Shown here: positions 43,670 through 54,030 of the stretch, piece after piece
Position numbering within the stretch: position 1 is the first letter of the stretch
Layout: the number at the start of each line of letters is the position of its first letter
Assembly (NCBI GenBank): GCA_026075535.2
Contig: AP026541.1
Location: 7,502,001 to 7,566,000, forward strand
Direction of reading: 5' to 3'
DNA length: 64,000 nt
Source: Tricholoma matsutake
Taxonomy: Eukaryota > Basidiomycota > Agaricomycetes > Agaricales > Tricholomataceae
Translations under genes and position numbers: made by a program
The notes under the pieces: generated by a model
What the model was told of the DNA's origin: nothing
Seen by the model: only the letters and a program-made list of their open reading frames with translations
Database searches by the model: none

Positions 43670-45804
43670 GGAGATCCTTGTCGAGATGTACGTCTGCAAA
43701 GATGTAGTGTTGGACTAATGGAGCATCATCCCAAGAGTTGAATTGGTAGTAGTGGGACAGAGCGTCTGCTACTTTGTTCAACTTGCCTTTGACATAACGA
43801 ATGTCAAAGTCAAAACGCGACAGATATTCCATCCATTGTGTTTGCCTAGCAGACAGTCGGCATTGAGTCTGGAAGAACTCAAGTGCCTGGTGATCAGTGA
43901 TGACATGAATGCGTCTACCAATCAGTTTGTCTTCCCACTTGAGGAGTGCCTCAAGTATGGCAATTGTTTCATGCTCAAAGGTACTGTAGTTCCTTTGAGC
44001 GTCAGAGAATTTCTTGGACAGGAACCCAGCAGGGCAGCAAGTCTGCCACTCAGGTCCCTGACCATACATCGCTCCAGTCCCAAAGACTGAGGCATCACAG
44101 ATCACCCATATTGGCTCAGGTGAATCTGGGTCAATCGGCTTCAGCATGGGCGTCGTGCAACATATGTGTTTAATCATCTGGAAGCAATGATCATGCAATG
44201 GTCACCATAAAAAGGCTTGACCATTTTTAGTCATCGCTGAAAGTGGACTAGTGAAAGCACTTATATCTGGCAGGAAATGTGCCAGATACTGCACGAGTCC
44301 CAGAAAATGCTGGACTTCATGATAATTATGAGGAGCTTTCCACTCTCGTATACAGGCCATTTTGTCGCCATCTGCATGTAGGCCGTGCTCGTCAATCATA
44401 TGACTGAGACACTCTACCTTTTCAGCGTAGAGTTCACATTTCTCTGCACGGAGGTACAGAGAATGCTCGTGTAGTCTGTTAAACACGAGCTCCAGATGCT
44501 TCTGGTGTTCTTCAATCATGTCGCTGAACACGAAGATATCGTCCAGGTAGGTGTGGATGAAGATTCCGATGTAATCTCGGAATATAGAGTTCATCAACCT
44601 TTGGAAGGTTGAGGGTGCATTGCAGTCGCCTTGTTGCATAACAAGACTCTCATATACACCTTGAACCATCGAGAAGGCAGTTTTCCAGATGTCCTCTGGG
44701 GCAACTCAGACCTGCTCATAGGCATCGGAGAGGTCAATTTTTGAGTGGTACTTAGCTCGAGCGACATCAAGACGAATCAAGTCTTGATCAGGAAACAGTG
44801 TAACATCTTTCACCGTGTTAGCATTACGTTTCACTGCGTTGATCACAGTGCAAAGTTTTCTTGGGAACTACTAGCATTGGAGCGGCTTGCTCCGCGCAGG
44901 CAGGATGCCACCAGCCTGCTTTGCAGTACTTGGCTATTTTCTCACTGAGGGGTTTCCTCATCGAGTTGGGACATTTTGGAAGATAGTAGTTATACTTCTT
45001 CTTCTCATCCACCAATGGGATGTGGTGGTTTATGTCCCTCAAAGGAGGTAGTTTGTCAGGAACTCCATTGAGGATGTCCTGACAAGATTGTTTCCACTCC
45101 TCTCAGAGGCGTGGAAGGTCCTTTTTTTGAAAGGGGTCCTTTGCATTTAGCTTTATCGGCCAGCTCTTCGCAAATTGTGAAGAGTATGTCATTCAGGTCA
45201 TTGACCTGATCTGGCAGAAGTACCGCAGGGATAGAGGGGTCAAATCCAGGAGGTTCGAAATTGGGTCCCTCGGGGAATCTATCCCGAGTAAATTCCTGGA
45301 TGATCTCTTCTAGATCATCTTCTTTGTTGCTCAAGGGTTCATCTTCGGGTCCTAAAAGGATGGGGTTCGAAGGTTTTAGTGTAGACCGACGATGTTTGTC
45401 AACATCGTCTACTTCTTCCATTTCAACATTCCTACGTCTAACAGATGGAGGTTGCACCTTCATGGAACTCAGACCAGGCTTGTCCGGGTCCTTCTTCTTT
45501 TGTGCAGCCAGGTGGCCACTCTCATGTCACTCATCCTTGGGAGGTTGAGGACACATAGCATGCCGACAGGCTTGCTTGAAAGTGTTAGGGCCCTCAATAA
45601 TGGTATCGAGGTGTTTGCCCTTGATGTGTACTTCATCATGTTTGAAGTCTAGAACTATACCGTGTTTCCTCATGAAGATGGTGCCTAGAATGGCATCATA
45701 TCTATCGATGTTAACAACATCGAAATAATGGGTGTTTTTTATTTCACCGATTTCAAAATCAGTGAATAGTCTGAAGTTGATCTTCGAACAGCTTCCAATG
45801 GTGC
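43670..45804 (-). pseudogene. Retropepsin C-terminus, RT and RNase H of the 22.4-kb element
   Basis: 45804-45527 completes the protease (DRYDAILGTIFMRKHGIVLDF), interrupted by the nested derivative at 45805. 45463-45056 is an acidic linker with VLLPDQVNDLNDILF. 45042 onward is RT: WWHPACAEQAAPMLVVPKK, then a frame change, then NAVKRNANTV, DLSDAYEQV followed by a stop, VMQQGDCNAPSTFQRLMNSIF and TYLDDIFVFSD (the catalytic YLDD). After another stop at about 44200, RNase H follows: VICDASVFGTGAMYGQ, STFEHETIAILEAL and VITDHQALEFFQTQ. The stops and frame change show it is inactive. Confidence 0.87.
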
Positions 45805-45997
45805 TGTGGTGACCTGGGGCTTGACCCACATTTGTACATATTATAACTACTTGCTATTGGCCTGACTGGTCCCTATATAGGGACCAGTCCTCAATTTAGA
45901 TAAGCATCTTTTTTTACCACTACCATTACACGAAATATATATGTTATTCGTGTTCTTTTGGTGTGTGATATAAGGAGATCCCCCTCGACTCACTACA
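45805..45997 (+). repeat. 5' LTR of the 3.0-kb derivative
   Basis: This 193-bp repeat contains GGTCCCTATATAGGGACCAGTCC, a TATA-like box within a short palindrome, and ends CACTACA. Confidence 0.92.
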
Positions 45998-46257
45998 CTT
46001 TTTTGAACACCAAAACTCATATAGAGTTTTGCTCGACATTGCCCCATCAGCGATCGTCATCACCACAACCCTGAACTTCTCCCGCAAAGGGTGAAAATTC
46101 CCCGATGCGATCAGCGATGGAAGCAAATCCATCGCTAGGACCTGACTCAAGCACCCAGCACTCAAATCAATGTTTTCTTTTTATTGCTTTTTGCCCGCTG
46201 CTATGACCAAAAATTTTTGTTCCCTACTGCTAAAGACCAATATCGACCCCGTCAGCC

Positions 46258-47524
46258 ATGGCTTTGACAGCCAGGGCAAGAACCAGAAATAAGACCAAAC
46301 CTGCTTCGTTGCAGGTCGTACAAAATTTGAGCATACCCCAACCACTCGAGGCGCATACAGGCACCTCAAGAAATTTACTGTCTCCTACAATACAGGCAGT
46401 GAACCTCAAAGCACATATATCCACTATGAGAACAATTGATTCCTCTGCGCTTGGACTTCACACAGCCTGGGTGATGGTCGAGGATGACAGCGACCTCAAC
46501 TCGAAGAAATCCAACTCATTGAAAAGTAGTTGGCGAAGCACTCAGTCAACCCCCGGACCTAATCCGGGGTTACAAGGATTCTCACCTCTGGATGAACTAA
46601 CTCCAGAGTCCCTGAATAACTGGGTCACCCCCAGTAATTATATTGATCTTCCCCAACAATGTCTGGAGTATACTATTCTCTGCCCAATGGCCAGAGTTAG
46701 CCCCATCGGTGCTGCTGACGCCGATGGACGAACATGAAAGACTATGTCGGCGTGAAGAGAAGAAACCTCTCAAGAAACCTAGAGAGGATGAGTTGGATGA
46801 AGAGTTCAGACCTTGGCATTTCGCTCAGCTTGCTACTGATATCCTTGGCCGTGCCAGGGATGCCCGGGACTTCGAACCTGTTAAGTTGGAAATCCAACTT
46901 AAAGATCTGGTGTTTGCTTACACCAGACAATGTTCCCATAGGTCTGTATCCAGACCTACTACTCCTCGTACAGCCAAACGTGTGGAGCAGCAACTGTCCC
47001 CTTCCCAGGAACGTGTTAACCCATGTCCAACCACGCCAGTATCACCAGTTGAGGCACCTTCCAAGAAGAAAGTACATTATATTGACAACAATAAGTTAGT
47101 CCTCCAGAGGATACGCAATGGCAATATCTGGGATGGACAACCCACATCGATTCCTGATCAAGAAATTCATTTTGACAAGGATGGTAATCCCTGGGATAAG
47201 AACAGCAAGAACTCTCGCCATGATAAGCAAGAGAAAGCCCCACCAGGAGGGTCCAAAAAGCCTGCGCAGAGTCACGCAGGCAAGGATGGGCCACCAGATG
47301 GCGATGGAGATGAAAGTAGCACTGACTCATTGTATAGCACCTCGAGTAACAAAAACACCAAACACTCTTCCCCAAGTGAGGAAGAGATTGCTAATAAGAC
47401 CTCATCTCACCACAGACGAGGTAGCCGGGCTTGTACCGACAGATTTGAGAGCGAGAACGCCTCGCTCTGCCCCCTGTATGCCATCGGCAACCTATGCCGA
47501 TTACCAACCATCAAGTCTCCTTAG
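46258..47524 (+). pseudogene. Gag N-terminal region of the 3.0-kb derivative
   Basis: Two overlapping frames, 46258-46737 (MALTARARTRNKTKPASLQ) and 46643-47524, are homologous to 52003-50903 of the surrounding element on the other strand (MVLTRAKNKNKLKPAP there). Shared segments are SPLDELTPE, DARDFEPxKLExQLKDL and PSKKKVHYI. A frameshift near 46700 separates the two frames. Homology to gag stops at about 47433, where the sequence switches to that of the 3' region. Confidence 0.75.
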
Positions 47525-47718
47525 AGGATGTCATTAGACACCTCGCCTCTATGGGAGTCTTGGACGAGGAAGTCTGAGAAGGATATCATTACACCATCAG
47601 CTGGCTTACAGCGATGGCCACCACCAACTCCTCCCATTTGGAAGAGTCTACTATCGCTGCGGACATCGTGTGACGTCTGCGGCAACTTCCCAACTCTCTT
47701 TCAGAGGATGCCCCTCTG

Positions 47719-48471
47719 ATGACTGAACCCCGTAGGTGGATCGCCGGGACTAATGAAGTGGCTCTTCGGGAGCCACGAAGGAAAAGGAAACAAGATGCTA
47801 CCATCCCCACCAGGGGCAGAGCTCCTCCTTATTCAGGGCGACCCCGCCCTGGATTCTTGACTTCCACTGCTCCATCCTCTGGATTCTCCAGTGAACTCTC
47901 CGCTTCCATGCATCCGAGCTTTCCTTGTGTGGATGACCCCAACCAGGGTTGGTTCAGCAAAGTCCCCCTCGTCAAGAAGGCGACTCAAGGCGAGAAGAAG
48001 GCCTTGAAGAGGGAATGGCATATCGCTGCTGAAATCCCCCCTAATGGGCCCAAGGTACCCTTTAGATCCAAACCCATTGTTGTGACTACCAAGCTGCGAA
48101 AGACTAGAGACTCAGATGACAACGGTGACACCACCGACTCTGTCTCCAACTCCGATGGTGAAACACTCACCATCAAGAAAACATGCTTTTCTTCGGTCCC
48201 TTTTGATGAAGGGCAGATAACTGACGCCGCTCTGGGGAATTCCCCAGAGACACCTATCTCCCAACTGCACTCATCGGTTTCCAACCACGAGAGCCAACTT
48301 CTCTCCTCGGTGCCCAACCACAAGCATGAGATACCTGTTACCACCCCTGAGGAGGTCTGCCTCCTGATGGTGGATCTCAATATCCCTGAATCCTCAGTGA
48401 CCCACGATGAGTCCCACATATCCTCGTTGGATCTCAACAAGACCCATAACCCCAATGACCCTCTCGAATGA
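47719..48471 (+). CDS. 3' region protein of the 3.0-kb derivative
   Basis: A 250-aa open frame is homologous to the minus-strand frames at 31200-30399 of the surrounding element. Both have NDVALREPRRKRK or NEVALREPRRKRK, KATQGxKKALKR, DDNGDxTDSVS, ETPISQL and SHISSLxLN. It is basic at the N-terminus (REPRRKRKQD) and acidic and Ser-rich at the C-terminus. No catalytic motif is seen. Its survival in a deletion derivative suggests a role in cis or in packaging, but that is inference. The frame may begin upstream, near ATTNSSHLEES at 47614. Confidence 0.65.
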   Translation: MTEPRRWIAGTNEVALREPRRKRKQDATIPTRGRAPPYSGRPRPGFLTSTAPSSGFSSELSASMHPSFPCVDDPNQGWFSKVPLVKKATQGEKKALKREWHIAAEIPPNGPKVPFRSKPIVVTTKLRKTRDSDDNGDTTDSVSNSDGETLTIKKTCFSSVPFDEGQITDAALGNSPETPISQLHSSVSNHESQLLSSVPNHKHEIPVTTPEEVCLLMVDLNIPESSVTHDESHISSLDLNKTHNPNDPLE

Positions 48472-48611
48472 GGTCGTCGCATTTTTTTATAAACCAATCT
48501 GACTGCTTCGTTGCACCCTGACAATACCCATATATTCGACGATACTCTTCAAGGTCGTTTTCTTACTCAAAACATTATGCTTCTCCCCTGGATGAAGCCT
48601 AAGGGGGAGGG

Positions 48612-48804
48612 TGTGGTGACCCAGGGCTTGACCCGCATTTGTACATATTATAATTACTTGCTATTGGCCTGACTGGTCCCTATATAGGTACCAGTCCTCA
48701 ATTTAGATAAGCATCTTTTTTTACCACTACCATTACATGAAATATATATGTTATTCATGTTCTTTTGGTGTGTGATATAAGGAGATCCCCTTCGACTCAC
48801 TACA
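48612..48804 (+). repeat. 3' LTR of the 3.0-kb derivative
   Basis: This 193-bp repeat matches 45805-45997 with few differences and is followed by the TSD ggtgc at 48805-48809. Confidence 0.92.
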
Positions 48805-49440
48805 GGTGCCTAATTGCAAGGGCACCAGTTCTTCCAATTCATGGGCTTTAAGATTCACTGACATGGCAAATTCTGGGGAAATCAAATCAGACGTGCAGCC
48901 TGAATCGAGGAGTACAAAAGCTCCAAGTTCATGAAGCTTCATTTTCGCCACAAAGCACCTGTTGTCCTTCTCAGAGCGAGGAGGATGGGTTATTTTCTTA
49001 GAGGATTTCCTCAAAGTGGTCGCACCTCTGAAGCACGGCTTGTTTCTGAATAGGTCGTCTATCATGACACCTAATCTTTCAGAAAATGATGGAGAATTTC
49101 TCCCCGTCTCATCCTCAGAGTCTTCCTCTGAGTCAGATACTGACTGGGCGGATGGGCAACTGTTGGAGTCATACTCCAAAAGGATTTCTCAGATCGCACC
49201 AAAGTGTTCTGATCCAGAATATTCACTGGCGTCACCCCCAGTGTCAGACTCCAAGTTGCACAGTTCACCTTCTGAACTGTACTGAGAACCGTCAGGGTTC
49301 ATGTCTGACAAGGCAGACCCATACTCAGAGCAAGAGTTATCCTCTGAGTTGCTGTATGCCGTGGCAAGTCTCTCATTCATCGCAGAATGTGAATCTGAGT
49401 CCCGGGTAGGACTTGAATGGTGCTCACCACTCAGTTGAGC
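48805..49440 (-). pseudogene. Retropepsin N-terminus of the 22.4-kb element
   Basis: The minus strand reads a Ser/Asp/Glu-rich linker (DSNSCPSAQSVSDSEEDSED), then FVAKMKLHELGAFVLLDSG with CTSDLISPEFA, the retropepsin active site. It continues to LVPLQLGT, where the 3.0-kb derivative begins, and resumes as IGSCSKINFRLF at about 45800. One stop near 49190 interrupts the linker. Confidence 0.85.
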
Positions 49441-49479
49441 ATGGGAGGTTTGGGGATCAGCCGTAGATGCTGATCCTTC

Positions 49480-50526
49480 TCAAGTGGCGTACATCTTAGC
49501 CGATGGTTTGGGCTGTCCATTCTTAGGGCAGCCCCTATCTGTGGAGTAGTGTGGACCTCCACAGCTGTAACAAATTGGGTTCTTCTTGTCATCAGACCTT
49601 TTGTCTGATTTGGATCCAGAGTGTCTGGATGGTTTCCCTCCAGACGTGCGATGTCGAGTATCACGACGATCTTTGTTATGGCAATCACTATCGCTGTAAC
49701 TTTGAAGCTCCTTGGTAGGATACTTCAATCCCAGATATTTAGAGCTATCACAATAGTTCTTATCGTGTTTTTGAGAACAATCCCGGGATCGGTCATGAGA
49801 CCGTTTGGGAGAAGGTTCTTTTGTTTTAGAAGTTTTAGTCAAAGAGGATGTGCTCTTCGACTTGGTGGAATCCATTATACACTTCTTTTCATTGAAGCAT
49901 TTTCTTATCTTACCGATTTCCTCCACCTGGCAGGCGAAGTGTAGGATATCTTGCACTGAGCTTGTCTCAGCGGAACATCCTTTGTCTAGTACAAAGGATA
50001 TGATGCTTGTGGGCAACCCAGTCACCAATTGTGTTTTGAACGTAAATGGATCGGGTGCCTGTATCATCCTGGTAGCATAGTGCTCCAGTTTGTGGTAATA
50101 GCCCATAATGCCCTCATTGGCATTATACTCAATGTGCCAGAATTTGTCGGTCGTGTCGTGGGTTGCATTTTCATGCACAAACCAGTCGTATAGGCCAGTG
50201 ACGACTTCTTTGAAAGTCCAGGCTGATCGTTGATGGTATGCACTGTCAACGCTGTCTTCAAACCAAGTGAGGGTGGTGTTCTCAAGGAACATCACCATAT
50301 ACTCAATGCAGTCTGAGTCCAGCTCAGGGCCGCACACCTTGTTCACCTTCAACCACCACAGAAGGGCATTCAGCCATCTTTCAAAGGTTTTGGTGTCAGG
50401 TAATCTGCCATACTTTGATGGATTGGGAACTCGGGGACCATTCTTGCCTCCAGTGGCAGGAATTTCTGTCAAGACAGAGACCTTGTTGTCGATCTGTCTA
50501 TGTATCTTGGTATGGATGTCCCTCAA
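49480..50526 (-). CDS. Gag capsid / zinc-knuckle protein of the 22.4-kb element
   Basis: A 348-aa open frame starts MRDIHTKIHRQIDNKV. The gag capsid pattern is clear: TFERWLNALLWWLKVNKV, MVMFLENTTLTWFEDSV, GLYDWFVHENA and YYHKLEHYATRM. A basic Ser/Lys-rich linker leads to a retroviral-type zinc knuckle, CYSCGGPHYSTDRGC (C-x2-C-x3-H-x6-C). It packages element RNA in virus-like particles in known families. The frame is uninterrupted; upstream gag-like pieces lie in other frames. Confidence 0.87.
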   Translation of the reverse strand: MRDIHTKIHRQIDNKVSVLTEIPATGGKNGPRVPNPSKYGRLPDTKTFERWLNALLWWLKVNKVCGPELDSDCIEYMVMFLENTTLTWFEDSVDSAYHQRSAWTFKEVVTGLYDWFVHENATHDTTDKFWHIEYNANEGIMGYYHKLEHYATRMIQAPDPFTFKTQLVTGLPTSIISFVLDKGCSAETSSVQDILHFACQVEEIGKIRKCFNEKKCIMDSTKSKSTSSLTKTSKTKEPSPKRSHDRSRDCSQKHDKNYCDSSKYLGLKYPTKELQSYSDSDCHNKDRRDTRHRTSGGKPSRHSGSKSDKRSDDKKNPICYSCGGPHYSTDRGCPKNGQPKPSAKMYAT

Positions 50527-52003
50527 ATATTTTGAGGGACGGTGAGAGCCTTTATCTCAATAAGAATCGGGATAGGAAGATGTGGACCAGTAAGGGCTAC
50601 TTGATTCTCGTGGGGTACCAGAACGTCCAGATGGGGTACATCTGGAAGAAGTGCGTGTTTGCACTCCTCATCGGGGATTTGATGAGTTTCTGTGGGATGC
50701 CTCTTCCTCGAATCGGGAAGAATGTTTGGTACTTTTGTTGCTCGATGTGCCATACGTCGAGTCGCTATCACTTCCATTACCATCATCCCTGGACCCATCT
50801 CCATCTGGTGGTTTTCCATGGCCTGCGTGACTCTGCGCAGGCCGTCTGGAATTTACAGATGGTGGGCTCTCTCACTTTTGATGGTGAGATGAAGGGTCAT
50901 CCTTATCCCAAGGTTGACCATCTTTGTTGAAACGGATCCCCTGATCGGGGATTGAGATGGGATGTCCGTCCTGGATATCGCCATCGCATATCCTTTGATA
51001 TGGGCTGGCTTTCCTTTAGTATTTGGACAATCCTGTTGTTGTTGATATAGTGTACCTTCTTTTTAGAAGGTAATTTATGAGATAACTCAGGGGTCTGTAG
51101 ATGTGGGGAACCACGTCTGTGGGTGGAAGGATGTTCTCGTTCTGCTGGGTTGGTGGAATGAGGTTGGACAGGGTTGGGATCTTGTTCCATTGCTGGGGAA
51201 CAAGGTATAGTAGGGTTGATTATTTCCCTACAGGCAAAGTGACTGGCGTAACTTAACGCCAGATCTTTAAGTTGGTTTTCCAACTTAATCGGTTCAAAAT
51301 CTCTTGCATCCATGCAACAGATAAACATATCCATTGCAATCTGAGCAAAATGCTCAGCTCCAAATTCATCGTCTGATTCATCCTCTTGAGGTTTGGCCTC
51401 AAGGGGTCTTTTCTCTAGGCATCGGCACAGCTGATCGTCAGTGTTCATTGGCATTGCAGGTGCCGATGCTGTTAAATCTGGCCATATGGCAGGGAATAAT
51501 CCAGGTGTTTCATACATCTGGCTGTTGCGGGGAAGATCGATACCACTACAGGGGGTAATCCAGTGGTTGTTGGGCTCTGGGGTCAATTCATCCAGAGGAG
51601 AAAGCTTCTGCAAGCCAGGAGGAGGTCCTGGATTGGAATGAGTGTCTCATCGACTGTTGTTTGACGAGAAAGATTTTCTGGATTCAGGTTCACTGTTGTC
51701 GGCATCCTCAATGGTGGGCCATCAATGGTGTGGGCTGAGGGCAGAGGAATCGAGATTTCTCGAAGTGGCTGTATGCGCTTCGAGGGTCTGAAAGTCCCTA
51801 GTAGGAGAAACATTGTTTCTCGAGGTGCTTGTATGCACCTCAAGTGGATGGGATCCAGCCAAATCTTTCAGGGCACGCCAAGGAGAATCCAACCCTGATG
51901 GCAACAAATGAGATTTACCTTGCGCATCCTGCTTGGGAGCAGGCTTCAGCTTGTTCTTGTTCTTGGCCCTGGTCAAAACCATGGTCTCGTTCTTGAGGTA
52001 CAA
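50523..52003 (-). pseudogene. 5' gag-like region of the 22.4-kb element, frameshifted
   Basis: Pieces at 52003-51722 (MVLTRAKNKNKLKPAP, starting 51982), 51843-51583, 51613-50903 (SPLDELTPEP, ARDFEPIKLENQLKDLAL, KKKVHYINNN) and 50819-50523 together match the single gag N-terminal region of the 3.0-kb derivative. Frame changes near 51730, 51600 and 50900 break it. It lies between the 5' LTR and the capsid frame. Confidence 0.7.
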
Positions 52004-52227
52004 TCTTCAGCAATGGAGAAAAAGAATTTTGGTCATAGCAGCAGGCAAAAAGCAAAGAGTCAAGTGCAAAGAAACTTGATTTGGGTCCTAGCAATGGATA
52101 TGCTTCTGTCGCTGATCGCATTGAGAATTTTCTCCCTTCATGGGAGAAGTTCAGGGTCATGTTGATGACAATCACTGATGGGGCGATGTCGAGCTTAACT
52201 CTATACGAGTTTGAGTGTTTAAAAAAC

Positions 52228-52425
52228 TGTAGTGAGTCAGAGGGGGGTCCCTTAAGATCACACAGGAGCTAAACACGAATAACGTATATTTATCATGTGT
52301 ACTCGAGGTGGTAGTAAAAGATTGATTATGTAAATAGAAGGCTGGTCCCTTTATAGGGGCCAGCCAGGTCAATAGCAAAGAAATATAATATATACAAATG
52401 CAGGGTCAAGCCCCGGGTCACCACA
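52228..52425 (-). repeat. 5' LTR of the 22.4-kb element
   Basis: This is the 198-bp partner of 30055-30252, followed by the TSD gtttc at 52426-52430. Confidence 0.92.
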
Positions 52426-52547
52426 GTTTCACAACACCATGGTAAAAACCTGTCACCACAGTTGCAGTGTTAGAATGGGTATGGTGTACACAGGTATGGG
52501 TGCAGTGTGTGAAATTTCACCCATGGTGTGACCCGTGCTACACCCTA

Positions 52548-54030
52548 GTTGTAACCAGTCCAGAGCTGGGGGTTGGTTCAGACCAGTTTACGACCAGTCT
52601 GAACCAGGTATATACACTCTATATAACAATGAAACAACTACATACATTTATTTCTAAGGTAGCAAAGTGCCCCTCACAGGCAAGGGGCCTGCAGGCAGGC
52701 ATGTATATAATGAAATCAAAGGGTGTTGTTTGTGAGCACACATGATCCCCCATGAAGGTGGCAGCTCACAATAGCATGGGCGGGTGCAGGGTCAGGGACT
52801 TGGGGTGGTAGGCAATGACATGGTAGCTGGTGGGGTGTTGCCTGCAATCAGCGGGGACAGGGAGATGGGGGGTTGGGGTGCATACCTTTCGTTGTTGCTC
52901 CCTGTCATCATCCAGTCCCTTGCATTGTATTTTGACAGGTTGGGGTTTGTGGGAGGTTTGTGGGAGGTGGGTGTCATGGGCAAGAACAATGATATAGCCT
53001 AAAAAAAGCATGTAAGTTAAAGCAGTAACAGTAAACAAAAGAAAAGACTTAGCTACAGGTGCAAACATGCACAAAGGGCATCAAATGTGTGTGACATGGC
53101 ACATTTGCAGCCTGTCATCATCACTGTTCATCACCCATGTTGTTTGTCCCCAGCTGTTGCCCATCAGTCACACCCACAATCCACCACACAAGCAGGGGCT
53201 CGTGAGGCTGGATGTGCGTGCTTTGTCACCATTGCCATCACTGTTGTCATCCTCTCTGTCATCGTAGAAAACAGTACCAATGATCCACCCTGCGAGCAGT
53301 GGCTCGCAAGGCTGGACGTTAGTGTTGAGTTATTTGTGGGGCTGGTCTGTTCTCACATTAGTTTAAACCTATAAGAACAATGTTAGTACAAAGGATAATG
53401 AAAGAATGAAATAAGACTTACTTATTATGTGTTGGAGCCATGGGCTTCAGTTGTCGAACATGTATTCTATGTGTGACGTGGCACGTTTGCAGCCATGGGT
53501 CATTGTGGTGGATGGGAGGGAGTTGGGGTAGGGAGGGAGGGAGTTGGGAGGTTTGTTGTTGTTGTTAATGTTGTTGTTTGATGGTCATTGTCATTTGTTG
53601 TCTATTGCCTGTCGTTCAGTAGTAAGAGACTGCAAATCTATAAAACAAAACATATTGTAGTAAAAAGAACAATGACAAAATGAAAAGGCACTTACCATGT
53701 CAAATATGTCAAACACATATTGTTGCCATATAATGGGAGTTGAGGGGAGCGGGGGTGGTTGAGGTGGTGGTTTGTGTTGAATGGAACATGGTGGAGGGTT
53801 GTGGGAGTTGTGCATTGTTGTCCTGGTGGTCATGGGAGTCATCTGTCAAATAGTGCCACTTTGTTTTTTTGTGAGCACAAGCATGACCAAATGGTCCATG
53901 CACTGCCACAGGTATATAAGCACCCATGAAATAACTGATACTTTGGGCCCTCTCACCCATAAATAACAGTAGTAATATAGTATTTATCTCAGTCTGTAAA
54001 GTATACTATTACAAAAAGTATTTAGCATTT
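52548..54030. other. Repeat-derived, gene-free region
   Basis: It begins with ACCAGTCC/GGTTCAGACCAG sequence like the ends of the TAGTGTTT elements. The hairpin motif CCACCCTGCGAGCAGTGGCTCGC recurs near 53282 and, diverged, near 53185. TGTTCATC-type runs (53100-53250) and GGGAGGGAGTTGGG and GTTGTTGTT runs (53510-53580) follow. No frame shows conserved features. Confidence 0.55.

Larger units (their letters stand above)
45805..48804 (+). mobile_element. Internally deleted non-autonomous LTR element, 3.0 kb
   Basis: LTRs of 193 bp lie at 45805-45997 and 48612-48804 (TGTGGTGACC...CTCACTACA), related to but distinct from those of the surrounding element. The TSD ggtgc is at 45800-45804 and 48805-48809. 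The polypurine tract AAGGGGGAGGG ends at 48611. It inserted in the protease frame of its larger relative. Coding content is only gag N-terminal sequence joined directly to the 3' open region, with no protease, RT or integrase, so it must use proteins in trans. Confidence 0.93.
30055..52425 (-). mobile_element. LTR retrotransposon, 22.4 kb with nested insertions
   Basis: LTRs of 198 bp bound the element at 30055-30252 and 52228-52425. They begin TGTAGTGAGTCAGAGG on this strand, end CCGGGTCACCACA and differ at about five positions. A 5-bp TSD, gtttc, lies at 30050-30054 and 52426-52430. The coding strand is minus: gag-like frames (52003 to 49480), retropepsin, RT, RNase H, integrase, then a further open region before the 3' LTR. 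A polypurine tract, AAGGGGGAGGG, precedes the 3' LTR. Two insertions (34621-43669 and 45805-48804) inflate it; without them it is about 10.3 kb. Order PR-RT-RH-IN makes it Ty3/gypsy-like. Several frames are broken, so this copy is not autonomous now. Confidence 0.9.
28207..52547 (+). mobile_element. Non-autonomous hAT-type element, copy B (interrupted)
   Basis: It has the same ends as copy A: TAGGGTGTAGCATGGGT at 28207 and ACCCGTGCTACACCCTA at 52547. Own sequence is 28207-30054 plus 52431-52547 (about 2.0 kb), rejoined across an LTR retrotransposon whose TSD is gtttc. The order of internal landmarks (AGGTACAGGTATGG, GGTTTTCATGGGTATTG, GACAATGACAACGATG runs, CATGGTAAAAACCTGT) is as in copy A. 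No transposase is encoded; purine-rich runs give spurious frames. The outside flanks (atccagaa and gttgtaac) do not match, so one flank has been rearranged since insertion. Confidence 0.82.
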
